A stretch of 64,000 nt of DNA from UBA11612 sp963662375 (GCA_963662375.2 CAXXRP010000005.1:124001-188000); one strand, 5' to 3'. Shown: positions 44,226 to 54,178, counted from the stretch's first letter. Program-made: numbers and translations. The notes: a model not told the origin generated them from the sequence alone.

Positions 44226-44289
44226 TCTATGTCTGCGCTCCGTATGAACTGCGCCAATCTTTAGCTCGGCAACCGGCTCCGCGTTGCAG

Positions 44290-45313
44290 CTAAATGTTGT
44301 AAATGTCCGGTTTATAGCGATCAAGAACGCTCGGCGAAGAAAACCGGGCTATGGTTTTTTCTAGACCGCGTCGGAAAACGTCGCGGCCGGCGTAGTTCGG
44401 CGCTCACCCCAAAAGCGCTTTCGCTTTTTCGTTGTTTGCCAGAAGCCGCTCTACCGCGCTCATTTCAGGGCGCGTGCGAGTCTCATCCGACTGGATATCC
44501 AGTTTTACGTTCATGATATCGGCGATCATCGCCGCGGCATCGCCGATGGAGATTTCAAAAGTTGATCCGATGTTAACCACTTGACCTATGGCGGCGATGT
44601 CCTTCGCCATGCCTTCGGCCATCGCTATAAAACCGCCCACCGTATCTTCGACAAAATTAAAGTTCCGCGTTGGATGTAGACTCCCCAGCTTGATGGACGT
44701 TTCTGCCCGCGAGAATTTGCGTAATGATGATCGGAATCGCGGCCCGGGCTGATTGTCGTGGCCCATAGGTGTTAAACGGGCGAATCGCCCTTGCAGGCAT
44801 TTGAAAGGCGCGGTGAAAAGATAGTGCAATATGATCGGCGCTGGTTTTTGTCGCGACGCGTGGGGACTGACCCTGCAGTCGACGATCTTCGGTGATGGGT
44901 ACAAATTACGCCGGGCCGTAGACCTCGCTTGTGGATGCGACGATACATTGTTTTACACCCAAGTCCTATGCGGCTTGCCCCACGTAAAGTGTGCCGGTAA
45001 CACTGGTATCCACGCAGGCGCCGGGCGAATGATAGGAATAGGGGATGGCGATCAGTGCCGCCAGGTGCAGTACTGTATCGCAATTCTTCATGGCGGTGTG
45101 AGTAACATGAGCATCGCGCACGTCATCTGCGAACACATCTATCTTTTGATGAGTGTCTTCGGGGCTGTGGTCTACCCAGCCCCACGAGCTGAAACTATTG
45201 TAGAGTACGAAGCCGCGCACATCGTGGCCGGCGGCAATGAGCGCCTCAACGAGATGGGAACCGATGAGCCCATCCGCTCCAGCGACCAGAATTCCCCCAA
45301 TGTGCTCACGAGC
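44290..45313 (-). pseudogene. Decayed NAD-dependent 4,6-dehydratase (LegB-like)
   Basis: Homology to nucleotide-sugar 4,6-dehydratases runs almost throughout: ILVAGADGLIGSHLVEAL, LYNSFSSWGWVDH, ASTSEVYG, RPFNTYGPRQSAR, FNFVEDTVGGFIAMAE, and finally GLEKTIARFSS. Three in-frame stops interrupt it (TAG 44966-44968, TAA 44906-44908, TGA 44404-44406), and one frameshift lies near 44700. The catalytic YxxxK is reduced to VATK, losing the Tyr. The gene would have made a 4-keto-6-deoxy sugar intermediate. Its 5' end overlaps the stop of the adjacent methyltransferase. Confidence 0.85.
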
Positions 45314-46049
45314 TTGCTCCCTGCTGCGGTTCCTTGCGCGCGCGTACAAAAATGTAGTCGCCGCGCCGGGCGCTGTTGAGCAGAAAAACGCTGTACAACA
45401 CCTGGCTAATCAGTTTCCGTGCCGGCCCAAAGCGACCCATGGTACCGTGATTGTCCAACACCTCCAAAAAATTGCGATATAACGGCGAGTAGAACGGAAA
45501 TCCCCACTGGATGACACGGTCGACCTTCAATCCCGCGGCGGTTATTTTTGCCTGCAGTTCGCCGGGCGCATAATTGCGCAGATGGCCGATGCCTGTCTCA
45601 AAGCGGCGCATTCGCCCTTGGAGGGTCGCTACGATAATATGGCCACCTGAATTGGTCATAGCCGTCATGTGTTGCAGCGCGGTTTCGTCGTCGGCAATGT
45701 GCTCGATCACATCAGCACATACAACCAGATCAAATTTGCGCTCCCAGTGTGCGGCAGCGATATCCATAACTTTGAATTCGGCGCTGGGGAGTGTGCGCCG
45801 GGCCAGGCGGAGCGCATTCTCGGCGATTTCAACGCCTGCCATCGCCACATCGGGATGTGCATCCGCTAACGTTTTGAGTAACGAGCCCTCGCCGCAACCG
45901 ACGTCGAGTATGGAGCGTGGACGCAAATCCTGCGTAAGGCCGCGCATCAAGCGACGGGTGTGGCGGGACATAGGGCCGTGTAGGCGCATGTCGTCCCAAC
46001 CGCCTGACCAGAGGGTGTTGTAGTCAGGTGCGGTGGACGGCGCGATCAT
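45306..46049 (-). CDS. Class I SAM-dependent methyltransferase
   Basis: A 247-residue methyltransferase. ILDVGCGEGSLLKTLAD is motif I, MAGVEIAENALRLARR motif II and LVVCADVIEHIADDE the post-II acidic loop. It resembles polysaccharide- or ubiquinone-type methyltransferases. Its start overlaps the upstream glycosyltransferase stop by 4 bp, so the two are translationally coupled and the target is probably a glycan. The substrate is unknown. Confidence 0.8.
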   Translation of the reverse strand: MIAPSTAPDYNTLWSGGWDDMRLHGPMSRHTRRLMRGLTQDLRPRSILDVGCGEGSLLKTLADAHPDVAMAGVEIAENALRLARRTLPSAEFKVMDIAAAHWERKFDLVVCADVIEHIADDETALQHMTAMTNSGGHIIVATLQGRMRRFETGIGHLRNYAPGELQAKITAAGLKVDRVIQWGFPFYSPLYRNFLEVLDNHGTMGRFGPARKLISQVLYSVFLLNSARRGDYIFVRARKEPQQGASS

Positions 46050-47212
46050 GGTTTGTCCTTCACCGCTATTGAATTTTCAAGCACTGCCGCCCATCTCTCC
46101 GCAGCAGACGCCCAGCTATAGGACGTCTCCACCCGAACTCGGGCGGCACGGCCGTAAGCTTCCCGGCGTGCACCGTCGTTAACCAAGGTTGCTATCGCGG
46201 CGGCTAACTCATCGGAATTTTCCGGAGGCACCAGCAAGCCGGTTTTCTCATCGGTCATCACCTCGGCTGTCCCCGCAACGCGCGTGCCGATCACCGACAA
46301 TCCCGACGCCATGGCATCCAATAGCGCATTAGCCATACCTTCGGCGCGGGAGGGAAGGACGAAAACGTCAGCGTTCCTATAGATGCCGGGCAGCGCCGAT
46401 CTGTCGGTCCATGCCTTAAATGTGATTCGGCCTGCAATGTTCAAACGCGCAGCTTGTGCTGTAAGGGCGGACCGTTCCGGGCCCCCGCCGACTATTGTCA
46501 GTCTCCAATCCAAAGCATGGTCAAGTTTTCCGAACGCGTCAAAGAGAACGTCCAGCCCCTTTTGCTTAACCATACGGCCTACAAACAAGAATTCGACGTG
46601 TTGCTGCGCGGAGTAGTCGGATTTAGGGGCAATTCCTTCTACGTCCGCGCCCGCAGGAATTACGCCGATGCGCGCGCGCGTGTCATGGCGTTGCGCAAGA
46701 TCGGCCAACCCTTCCGAGTTGGCGATGACTGCCGCGGCGTCGTGCCATAGGTGGCTGATCATCGGACCAGCAACGGTAAGGTAGGTATGTAGCTGGTCGG
46801 GATCAAATCCGGGAACGTCGCCGCCCTGCAATGACAGACAGTAGGGCAATTTTAAAAGACGCTTCAGGAGCCATCCTATGGGGCCACAGGGCACGGTAAA
46901 AAAAACTAAAGCCGCTTCCACCTTCCATTGGCGCGCCCAGCCAGGAGCCGCGAGCAACGCGGCAGATGTAAAGGCGATCATCTCCGGAATGGAGCAGTGA
47001 TCGGCGTGGCGGCGCAGTGCCAAGATGCGGCGGATCGTGACGCCGTGTGTAAATTCCGCCGGCGGTAAATCCCCCCAGGCTGCGGTCAGTACAAAGGGAT
47101 GATGACCCAACTTCACCAGTTCATGAGCAAGATGGTGGGTCGCATTGCCACCACCACCACCAATAGGCGGATATTCGTAATTAACGAGAAGAATGCGGCG
47201 GGGCGGAGTCAA
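46046..47212 (-). CDS. Glycosyltransferase family 4
   Basis: A 388-residue GT-B glycosyltransferase. The N-terminal loop is VNYEYPPIGGGGGNATHHLA. The C-terminal half has FLFVGRMVKQKGLDVLFDAF and the nucleotide-sugar motif VFVLPSRAEGMANALLDAMA with its conserved Glu. It would add a sugar to a lipid-linked glycan at the inner membrane's cytoplasmic face. It is coupled to the methyltransferase that follows. Confidence 0.88.
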   Translation of the reverse strand: MTPPRRILLVNYEYPPIGGGGGNATHHLAHELVKLGHHPFVLTAAWGDLPPAEFTHGVTIRRILALRRHADHCSIPEMIAFTSAALLAAPGWARQWKVEAALVFFTVPCGPIGWLLKRLLKLPYCLSLQGGDVPGFDPDQLHTYLTVAGPMISHLWHDAAAVIANSEGLADLAQRHDTRARIGVIPAGADVEGIAPKSDYSAQQHVEFLFVGRMVKQKGLDVLFDAFGKLDHALDWRLTIVGGGPERSALTAQAARLNIAGRITFKAWTDRSALPGIYRNADVFVLPSRAEGMANALLDAMASGLSVIGTRVAGTAEVMTDEKTGLLVPPENSDELAAAIATLVNDGARREAYGRAARVRVETSYSWASAAERWAAVLENSIAVKDKP

Positions 47213-47370
47213 ACGTGTCGGCCAATGGTAATGATGGAGGTGGAGGTACGGTCGATAGAATAGCCTGTTGCCCTATCAGAATGTAGCAGGGCGACACAAG
47301 AAATCGCTCATGACATGATGTCTCGCATTCCAAGCATAAATATGAAGCTCTGCCGTTGAGATCTGTCCCG

Positions 47371-48264
47371 ATGTCTATATCCTTCGCCGCGAAAACCGTG
47401 GTTGGCGCGGTCCTTCTTGCGGCAGTGCTTATGCGCGTGCCAATCGACGGCGTTTTCGTCGTCCTCGGGCGGCTCACGCCCGTTGACGCCGCCGCTGTCA
47501 TCGCTCTCTACTTCGCGGCCCATGGGGTAAATGCCTTAAAGCTGCGCCTTCTCCTGCCGCAGCTTTCCGTCCGCCAGGCAGTACGCTTTACGACGATCGC
47601 TGTACTTTACGGTACCGCCCTGCCTGGACAATTGGCGGGAGACGCGGTTAAAGCGTTTCGTTTGACCCGCGCCGTGTCGCGAGCGGGGGATGTTAGTGCA
47701 ACCATTACAGCGGTAATTGTCGATAAGGCCATTGGTTTGTTCGCACTACTTCTACTGACGGCGATCGGCCTAGGATTGGATGCGGCTGCATTCGGCCCCG
47801 GGCTTGCGAAAATAATCGGCAGCTGCCTCGCGGTCTTTGGTGTTCTGCTCGCCATTGTCGTGACCGCCCCCATTCCTCCGGCTTTGGGAAAATGGACCGC
47901 GAAGTTCAGCGCATGGCGCCAAATTACGCTGCGCCCCGGCATATTACTTCAATCCCTGTCGCTGGGTGTCATTTTCCAAGGCTTGTCCATTGCCGTCTTT
48001 GTGGTCTTTGGCGCCGCCATGGGACTAGATTTGTCCGGCGCGGCGTGGGCGGTGGTCGTTGGATTGGTTTCAGTCGTCCTGCTTTTACCGATTACGATAG
48101 CGGGCGTTGGGCTGCGCGACAGCTCACTGGTCGGACTTATCGCAGTCCTTGGGCAGAGCCAAAGTGCCGCGCTCGCCCTATCCTTGGCTTTGCTGGTTTT
48201 GAATATTTTGGGCGCGGCTGTGGGTTTGCTCGCGGACCTTGCAGGAAGTGATCACGACACCTAA
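47371..48264 (+). CDS. UPF0104 / lysylphosphatidylglycerol synthase transmembrane-type protein
   Basis: A 297-residue membrane protein with about eight hydrophobic segments. It has TALPGQLAGDAVKAFRLTR and the C-terminal GVGLRDSSLVGLIAVLG, both typical of the LPG_synthase_TM family (COG0392). It lacks the soluble aminoacyl transferase domain. Such stand-alone members are often found in glycan clusters and may act as flippases, but no substrate is shown. It is on the opposite strand to its neighbours, overlapping the next stop by 4 bp. Confidence 0.75.
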   Translation: MSISFAAKTVVGAVLLAAVLMRVPIDGVFVVLGRLTPVDAAAVIALYFAAHGVNALKLRLLLPQLSVRQAVRFTTIAVLYGTALPGQLAGDAVKAFRLTRAVSRAGDVSATITAVIVDKAIGLFALLLLTAIGLGLDAAAFGPGLAKIIGSCLAVFGVLLAIVVTAPIPPALGKWTAKFSAWRQITLRPGILLQSLSLGVIFQGLSIAVFVVFGAAMGLDLSGAAWAVVVGLVSVVLLLPITIAGVGLRDSSLVGLIAVLGQSQSAALALSLALLVLNILGAAVGLLADLAGSDHDT

Positions 48265-49172
48265 ACGTCTTTCGTTACCGTGATGATGAGAGGTGTCCAG
48301 CCCTGAAGAACGACGATCAGCTGCGCAAGCATTCGGTTGACGCGCAATTTATGCGACAGGGACACGAGGTGGCCAAGGACACCCAACGCCATCCATTGGC
48401 TCACGTCCGCGGTGTTCATACGCTCCAAAAACTTCTCCTCTCCCAGTGTGTGTGCTGTCAGGGGAACGGAGTAGCCGATAGCTTTAAGGTGCCGACGGAC
48501 CCAGAGCGGATTGATCTCCGTGCGGATTGTCGCGGCGAATGCCGGGTCGCGGCGGTAAATCCACTTTATCCACCACCTAAAAAAACCGTTCGAAATGATC
48601 GGCGGATGAAAGGCGGCGTGATGACCGTCGAAATAAGACAGGTAGTTGGGACAAACAATCTGAAGCGTGCCGCCCGGCTTAAGAACACGCACGGCTTCGC
48701 GCAGCACCTTAGCCGGATCAAGCACATGCTCGAGTACATTGGATGAATAAACGATGTCGAAACTGCCGTTGGGGAACGGCATCGCCTCGCCGGGCGCGTT
48801 TTTTATGCGTGCGGGGTCAAGCCCGTTGGCGCGGATGAGATCGCGGGCGACACTTGCCGAGTTCTCGAACCCCTCGCCTTCGGGTTCCACACCCCAGCCA
48901 TTAATGCCATATTTCTTTTGCCAGACGATGTGGTTTACGCCGCACCCCGTACCGATTTCAAGCACCTTCTTGCCTTTGAGCGGCGTGTAGTCCTCTAGCA
49001 CGCTGGCCATATCTTCCGCCTTGCGCGGGTCCAGGGTATCGGCAGCAAATTTCTCGGGTTCGACTTTCATCAGTGGTGCGAAGTACCTGCCTTGGGTATC
49101 GCGCACCTGCGCTAGCGCGTCTGGTGTAATAAGGCAAAACTCTGTTGAAAGGGCGGCGGCATCTGCATTCAT
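48261..49172 (-). CDS. SAM-dependent methyltransferase
   Basis: A 303-residue methyltransferase. VLEIGTGCGVNHIVWQKKYG is motif I, IVYSSNVLEHVLDPAKVLRE the post-II region, and VLKPGGTLQIVCPNYLSYFD motif III. The long C-terminal part, including a hydrophobic stretch, is of unknown use. ATG 49172 is immediately after the asnB stop, indicating an asnB-methyltransferase operon. Probably modifies a glycan. Confidence 0.78.
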   Translation of the reverse strand: MNADAAALSTEFCLITPDALAQVRDTQGRYFAPLMKVEPEKFAADTLDPRKAEDMASVLEDYTPLKGKKVLEIGTGCGVNHIVWQKKYGINGWGVEPEGEGFENSASVARDLIRANGLDPARIKNAPGEAMPFPNGSFDIVYSSNVLEHVLDPAKVLREAVRVLKPGGTLQIVCPNYLSYFDGHHAAFHPPIISNGFFRWWIKWIYRRDPAFAATIRTEINPLWVRRHLKAIGYSVPLTAHTLGEEKFLERMNTADVSQWMALGVLGHLVSLSHKLRVNRMLAQLIVVLQGWTPLIITVTKDV

Positions 49173-49174
49173 GT

Positions 49175-51046
49175 CTACGTGGCCTCTAGAAGGCCATGGC
49201 TCAACGACAGCCAACTCCACAACGCCAGGCGGTCATCGTGACGACCGTCCGCATGTGCTTTCCAGCGGGCCATCAAGTCGTCTGAATCTACAAAGGGCAC
49301 ACCTTGTCTTGGCGGTGGTTCCCAGCCCCTGAGCCACCGCGCCAGAGGAATACCAAAACCCTTCTTGCGCCGGTGAATAATATTGGTAGGCAACCGTCGG
49401 CGCAGGGCTTGCTTCAAAATCCACTTGGTCGAATACCCGCTCACGATGTTGCCTTGTAACTTAGACTGCCAAGGCAGGACGCGGACAAAGTCTACCAGCT
49501 CATTGTCGAGGAACGGCGCGCGCGTCTCCAACGAGACCATCATACTGGCCCGGTCCGTTTTTACTAAAATATGGTCGGTCAAATAAAACCGTGTATAAAA
49601 ATCCAGAACGCGGTCGACCAAGTGCAGACTTGGTGAGGCGTCCCAGGCCGCAATGGCTTCGCTGTAAAGCTCCTCCGCAGAAATCGGCGTAGCGAATAGG
49701 TCGGTGACTTCGTCCGGCTGCAGCGGGGCCAGCCAAAGCGGGTTCCAAAGCGCCGGTGAATGCTTCAGGCCTTTGAGGCCGCGGTTAAGCACAAAGTCGA
49801 GGCTCATGTTGCTGTCCGACTGCGGCAAACGCGCCGCCACCATGGATACGGCGGCATGCACGGGTTTGGGAACGATTTGATCGTAAAGCTTGGCACGAGT
49901 GAGAACGCGGAATGGATCGTATCCGGCGAACAATTCGTCACCGCCGTCACCGGAGAGCGCCACCGTCACATGTTTCCGCGCAAAGGATGCCAGCATAGAG
50001 GCGGGCAGGATGGAACTGTCACCTAAGGGTTCACCCACACGCGTCAACAAACCAGGTATGGTCGATTGCGAAGCTTCCAGGTCGCAAATTTCCACGTGGT
50101 GGGTGCTACCTACATGCAGCGCAACCTCTTCGGCGAACGCGGACTCATCGTAACTGGTTTCGCGGAACCCCATTGAAAAGGTTTTCAACTCTGCGGCAGG
50201 GCAACTGTCGGCCGCGAAGCTGAGAACAGCGCCCGAGTCGATACCGCCGGAAAGAAAAACGCCCAGTGGGACGTCGCTTTCAAGCCGCGAAAGGACGGCC
50301 CGGCTCAGCAGCACTTCGAGTTCCTCGGCCAGTTCATTCATGTTTTCCGCGGGAGCGGCATCGGGAACAATCTCGAACCGACGGTATGACCGTATATCTA
50401 CGGCGCGCGTGGCCGCATCGAGGGTGAGCACGTGGCCAGCCGGCAACTTTGCAATGCCTTCATAGGGCGTGTGCTCGCCGGGAAAGAACCCATGCGCGAA
50501 GAACTTCATCAAGGCGGTCTTCGAGACTGCCGCTGCGCGCGGTGATGGGTGCCTGCGCAATGCCGGCAGCTCCGAGGCAAAGACGAAGGCATCGCGGCGC
50601 GCGGCATAAAACAAAGGCTTTTCGCCGAAACGGTCTCTCGCCAAGATCATTTTTTTTCGATGGCAGTCATATATGGCAACCGCAAACATACCGTTCAGCT
50701 TGGACCACAAGTCCAACCCCCAAACTTTATATCCATGGATCAGAACTTCGGTATCGGAGTGGTCGGTTTGAAAATGGCAGCCCCGCGCTTCCAATTGCCG
50801 GCGCAAGCCGTTGTGGTTGTAGATTTCACCGTTGAACACCACGCAGATATCGCCGGTTGCGTCCCACATAGGTTGGGCGCCGCCGGGGACGTCAACCACT
50901 GCCAATCGGCGGCTGCCTAGAAAGACGGGTAGGTGCCGGTCAGCGAAATGGCCTTCACCGTCCGGGCCGCGGTGAACCAGAGCGTCCGTCATAGTCTTGA
51001 TATCGGCCGCCGTGCCGGTGCCGATGAACCCTGCGATACCGCACAT
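49175..51046 (-). CDS. asnB: Asparagine synthase (glutamine-hydrolysing)
   Basis: A 623-residue AsnB-type amidotransferase. The N-terminal glutaminase has Cys2 in MCGIAGFIG, and the second domain has the ATP-pyrophosphatase loop GVFLSGGIDSGAVLSF. The C-terminal RRKKGFGIPLARWLRGW is typical. In glycan clusters AsnB homologues may amidate uronic acids or other carboxylates rather than make asparagine, so both readings are open. It lies 9 bp after the family 2 glycosyltransferase gene, in the same direction. Confidence 0.92.
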   Translation of the reverse strand: MCGIAGFIGTGTAADIKTMTDALVHRGPDGEGHFADRHLPVFLGSRRLAVVDVPGGAQPMWDATGDICVVFNGEIYNHNGLRRQLEARGCHFQTDHSDTEVLIHGYKVWGLDLWSKLNGMFAVAIYDCHRKKMILARDRFGEKPLFYAARRDAFVFASELPALRRHPSPRAAAVSKTALMKFFAHGFFPGEHTPYEGIAKLPAGHVLTLDAATRAVDIRSYRRFEIVPDAAPAENMNELAEELEVLLSRAVLSRLESDVPLGVFLSGGIDSGAVLSFAADSCPAAELKTFSMGFRETSYDESAFAEEVALHVGSTHHVEICDLEASQSTIPGLLTRVGEPLGDSSILPASMLASFARKHVTVALSGDGGDELFAGYDPFRVLTRAKLYDQIVPKPVHAAVSMVAARLPQSDSNMSLDFVLNRGLKGLKHSPALWNPLWLAPLQPDEVTDLFATPISAEELYSEAIAAWDASPSLHLVDRVLDFYTRFYLTDHILVKTDRASMMVSLETRAPFLDNELVDFVRVLPWQSKLQGNIVSGYSTKWILKQALRRRLPTNIIHRRKKGFGIPLARWLRGWEPPPRQGVPFVDSDDLMARWKAHADGRHDDRLALWSWLSLSHGLLEAT

Positions 51047-51055
51047 GATTAAAAC

Positions 51056-52102
51056 TTAAGAGGCCCGGCGCACATCATCGGCGCCGTCGAAGTTTATTCG
51101 TTCCTTAACCGAGTAGGGGCGCTTGTTCTGGGATTCGTAGTAAATGCGCACCAACACCTCAGCCAAAAGTCCCATCAGCATGCACATGACACCAGTGATG
51201 AAACCCAAGGTGAACAAAAGGGGCAAGGGGGTTTCGATGAAAGGGGTGTTGTCAAACAGCTTCAAATAAAGGGCCCATATACCGGCGACAAACGAAATGG
51301 CGAAAAACCCCAGGCCGACCATACCGAAGATATAGATAGGCTTGGTTTCGTATTGGGTCAGGAACTTCACGACCATAAGGTCGAGCAGCACTTTAAAAGC
51401 TCGGTTCAACCCGTATTTGGACCGGCCCGCCCGGCGCGGATTGTGAGCCACCGGCAATTCGGTGACCAGGGCTCCTTGCCATTGCGCGTAGATTGGCACG
51501 AAGCGGTGCATTTCGCCGTAAAGGCGAAACCCTTCCAGCACATCACGGCGATAAGCTTTCAAGGTGCAGCCGTAGTCCTTGAGCGGCACGCCCGAGACCC
51601 AGCTGATAATGGCGTTGGCGATGCGGCTCGGCAGCGTGCGAGTTAAGTAGTCATCCTTCCGGTTCTGTCGCCAACCGGAGACAACGCCGTAACCTTCATC
51701 AAGCTTGGCGAGCAGCACCCCGATGTCGGCCGGATCATTTTGCAAGTCGCCGTCCATAGGAACAATCACGCTGCCGCTAGCATGATCTATACCCGCCATC
51801 ATGGCGGCGGTTTGCCCCACATTGCGCTTGAACATAATTACCTTGAGGCGCGGATTTGATTTCGCGGCTGCTGACAATTGATCTGCTGTGCCGTCCGTCG
51901 ACCCATCGTCGATGAAGATGATCTCGTAGGGCCGGCCCAACGCCTCGAGGGCCTGGACAAGAGACGTTGTCAAAGGCCCCACGTTTCCCGCTTCGTCGAA
52001 CATTGGGATGACAACGGATATGAGATCTCGCTCAGCCACGGACCTAGCCTTTTCCTCTTGGACGGGTTGCGCACTACTTTGCCTTCCATTTGTAAGGCCC
52101 AC
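51056..52102 (-). CDS. Glycosyltransferase family 2 with two membrane helices
   Basis: A 348-residue GT-A enzyme of the DPM/ArnC type. LISVVIPMFDEAGNVGPLTT starts the domain, FIDDGSTDGTAD and IVPMDGDLQNDP are the nucleotide-binding and DXD-like motifs, and two C-terminal membrane segments follow (FGMVGLGFFAISFVAGIWAL and the next). It probably attaches a sugar to undecaprenyl phosphate. First gene of a minus-strand run with asnB and a methyltransferase. A later start is possible because the first 25 residues are not conserved. Confidence 0.87.
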   Translation of the reverse strand: MGLTNGRQSSAQPVQEEKARSVAERDLISVVIPMFDEAGNVGPLTTSLVQALEALGRPYEIIFIDDGSTDGTADQLSAAAKSNPRLKVIMFKRNVGQTAAMMAGIDHASGSVIVPMDGDLQNDPADIGVLLAKLDEGYGVVSGWRQNRKDDYLTRTLPSRIANAIISWVSGVPLKDYGCTLKAYRRDVLEGFRLYGEMHRFVPIYAQWQGALVTELPVAHNPRRAGRSKYGLNRAFKVLLDLMVVKFLTQYETKPIYIFGMVGLGFFAISFVAGIWALYLKLFDNTPFIETPLPLLFTLGFITGVMCMLMGLLAEVLVRIYYESQNKRPYSVKERINFDGADDVRRAS

Positions 52103-52242
52103 GGGGGTGGCGGAAAAGGAAAATCCCTCCCTGGATCAATGAGATGCGCACGCTGGGTCTGAACGGCGGCAACTCGACGCCTATAAGGACGCGTGTTACA
52201 AGGCTGCACATCCCGCTTTCCATTTTACTGAAACGCTTTCAC

Positions 52243-53415
52243 ATGAAGTCTTGTGCCAAATGCCTCGTCCCCGAGACAGCTGAGGCCACAACTTTCGACG
52301 ACACGGGAACCTGTTCTGTCTGCCGCCAGATCGAGTTCAAAGAAGAGAAGGTGGATTGGGTGGACCGGCGACGGCAGCTTGAGGACCTCATTGCGCCGTT
52401 CCGCGGTAAGGGCCTGTACGACTGTATCGTGCCTTTTTCCGGCGGCAAGGATTCAACCTATCAGGCTTGGTATATCGTCAAGAAATTGAAGCTCAAGCCG
52501 CTCCTCGTGCGGTTTGACCACGGCTTTTACCGACCCCAGCTGGAAGAGAACAACAAGCGTACGTTCAAGATGCTCGGAGTCGATGTAACGCAATTTACGC
52601 CGTCAAGGCACATCGTACGCGAGCTTATGCTGGAGAGTATGAAGCGGCGCGGCGATTTTTGTTGGCACTGTCACACGGGAATCTATGCGCATACGATGCA
52701 GATAGCACTGCGCTATGAGACGCCGCTTCTATTCTGGGGAGAAAGCTTAGCCGAGTACCAAAGCTTCTACACCTACGAAGAGATGGAAGAGGTGGATGAG
52801 AAGCGTTTCAACCGCGCCATGAATCTCGGCATGACTGCCGACGACATGTACGAATTCTTGGGTGGGCGCATTTCCAAGCGCGATCTTTATCCCTTCGCTT
52901 ATCCGCCGCGCAAAAACCTGAAAAATCTCGGCGTGAGGTCTGTGTGTCTCGGCAACTATATCAAGTGGGACACAAAAAGGCAGGTTGAGCTCATCAAGAA
53001 GGAGCTGGGATGGAAGGGCGCGCCGGTTGAGGGCATTCCCGGTCAGTTTGACTATGAGAAAATCGAATGTCACATGCAAGGTATTCGCGACTATTTGAAA
53101 TACATAAAGCGTGGATTCGGCCGCACCAACCACTTGGCGAATATTGAAATCCGCAACGGGCGCATGGACCGCGAGGAGGGGGAGCGGCTTGAGAAGGAAT
53201 TCGACGGCAAGCGGCCGCCGTCACTCGATATCTTTCTGGAATACCTCCATATGACGGAAGAGGAATTCTACGAAGTGGCCATGCGCCATCAAGTAGATCC
53301 GCATCGGTTTCGGCCCAATCAGGCGGAATCCGGACCCCGCATGCCCGACATGGATCAGTGGGACCGCACAGACGTGCCGTGGCCTGACCGACCGTCCATA
53401 AAAATTGGCGGGTGA
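52243..53415 (+). CDS. N-acetyl sugar amidotransferase (WbpG-like)
   Basis: A 390-residue ATP-dependent amidotransferase. The N-terminal CxxC pairs (CAKCLVPET and GTCSVC) probably bind zinc; the PP-loop is IVPFSGGKDSTYQAW at about residues 66-80. A further Cys motif (CWHCHTG) lies in the middle. WbpG in Pseudomonas aeruginosa O antigen uses ammonia from HisH2/HisF2 to turn an N-acetyl group into an acetamidino group. HisH- and HisF-like genes are two genes downstream. ATG 52243 removes a poorly conserved 33-residue extension. Confidence 0.85.
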   Translation: MKSCAKCLVPETAEATTFDDTGTCSVCRQIEFKEEKVDWVDRRRQLEDLIAPFRGKGLYDCIVPFSGGKDSTYQAWYIVKKLKLKPLLVRFDHGFYRPQLEENNKRTFKMLGVDVTQFTPSRHIVRELMLESMKRRGDFCWHCHTGIYAHTMQIALRYETPLLFWGESLAEYQSFYTYEEMEEVDEKRFNRAMNLGMTADDMYEFLGGRISKRDLYPFAYPPRKNLKNLGVRSVCLGNYIKWDTKRQVELIKKELGWKGAPVEGIPGQFDYEKIECHMQGIRDYLKYIKRGFGRTNHLANIEIRNGRMDREEGERLEKEFDGKRPPSLDIFLEYLHMTEEEFYEVAMRHQVDPHRFRPNQAESGPRMPDMDQWDRTDVPWPDRPSIKIGG

Positions 53416-54131
53416 TGGCTGCGGCTAATACCGGCCGCCCCGCAGGCGTACATGTAGACGGCATAATTTCATGGGGCCGCACCTTCGATGAATATGCGGC
53501 GTTCTTCACCCTAAAAGATGTAGCGCAATACCGCTCTATTCTCGATGTTGGCGCTGGCCCTGCACCGTTTACGGCCGAGGTAAGCGCAAAAGGGGTTCCC
53601 TGTACAGCAGTGGACTCCATGTACTGCGTCAGGAACGTGCCGGAAATTCGCCGTAAGTTCGAGATCACACGCAACGATGTGATGGCGAGCTTTCGGAAAA
53701 ATCCAGAGCGGTTCTCATGGTCCTACTACAGCTCGCCGCGGCGGCTAGAGAAAATTCGCCGCCGGGCCCTCGATGCGTTCCTTGCAGACAGCAATGTCAA
53801 ACACGTCTCCAGCAGATACGTGGCGGCAGGCCTACTCAACCTTCCATTTGCCGACGGGACTTTCGACCTGGCGCTGGGGTCTCACATATTGTTCCTATAC
53901 TCTCACGTGGTTGATCTCGATTTCCACATCTCTGGTCTTCTTGAAATGCTACGCGTCGCGCGCGAAGTACGTATCTACCCCCTTGTGGCACTTGGCGGCG
54001 GCCGCTCGGAATATTTTGACCCGACGTTAGAGTCGCTTCGGGAGAAGAATTTCCGGCTGGAGCTTGTTGGCGTGGACTTCGAGCACTTGCCCGGTGCCAC
54101 CGAGATGCCCCGAATTCGCAACCCTAAATGA
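53415..54131 (+). CDS. SAM-dependent methyltransferase-like protein
   Basis: A 238-residue protein starting at ATG 53415, which overlaps the WbpG stop (TGATG), so translation is coupled. SILDVGAGPAPFTAEVSAKG is motif I, VDSMYC the motif II acidic residue, and LPFADGTFDLALGSHILFL the post-II and motif III area. It may methylate or merely bind SAM; the sugar target is unknown. Its place between WbpG and HisH ties it to the same glycan modification. Confidence 0.72.
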   Translation: MAAANTGRPAGVHVDGIISWGRTFDEYAAFFTLKDVAQYRSILDVGAGPAPFTAEVSAKGVPCTAVDSMYCVRNVPEIRRKFEITRNDVMASFRKNPERFSWSYYSSPRRLEKIRRRALDAFLADSNVKHVSSRYVAAGLLNLPFADGTFDLALGSHILFLYSHVVDLDFHISGLLEMLRVAREVRIYPLVALGGGRSEYFDPTLESLREKNFRLELVGVDFEHLPGATEMPRIRNPK

Positions 54132-54178
54132 GCGACCGCTAATTCGTACTCCTGCCATAGCCGTTATATAATGCGTCC

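Noticed and set aside
47181..47501. A minus-strand 106-residue frame upstream of the family 4 glycosyltransferase
   Set aside because: Runs antisense into the start of the membrane protein and looks non-coding.
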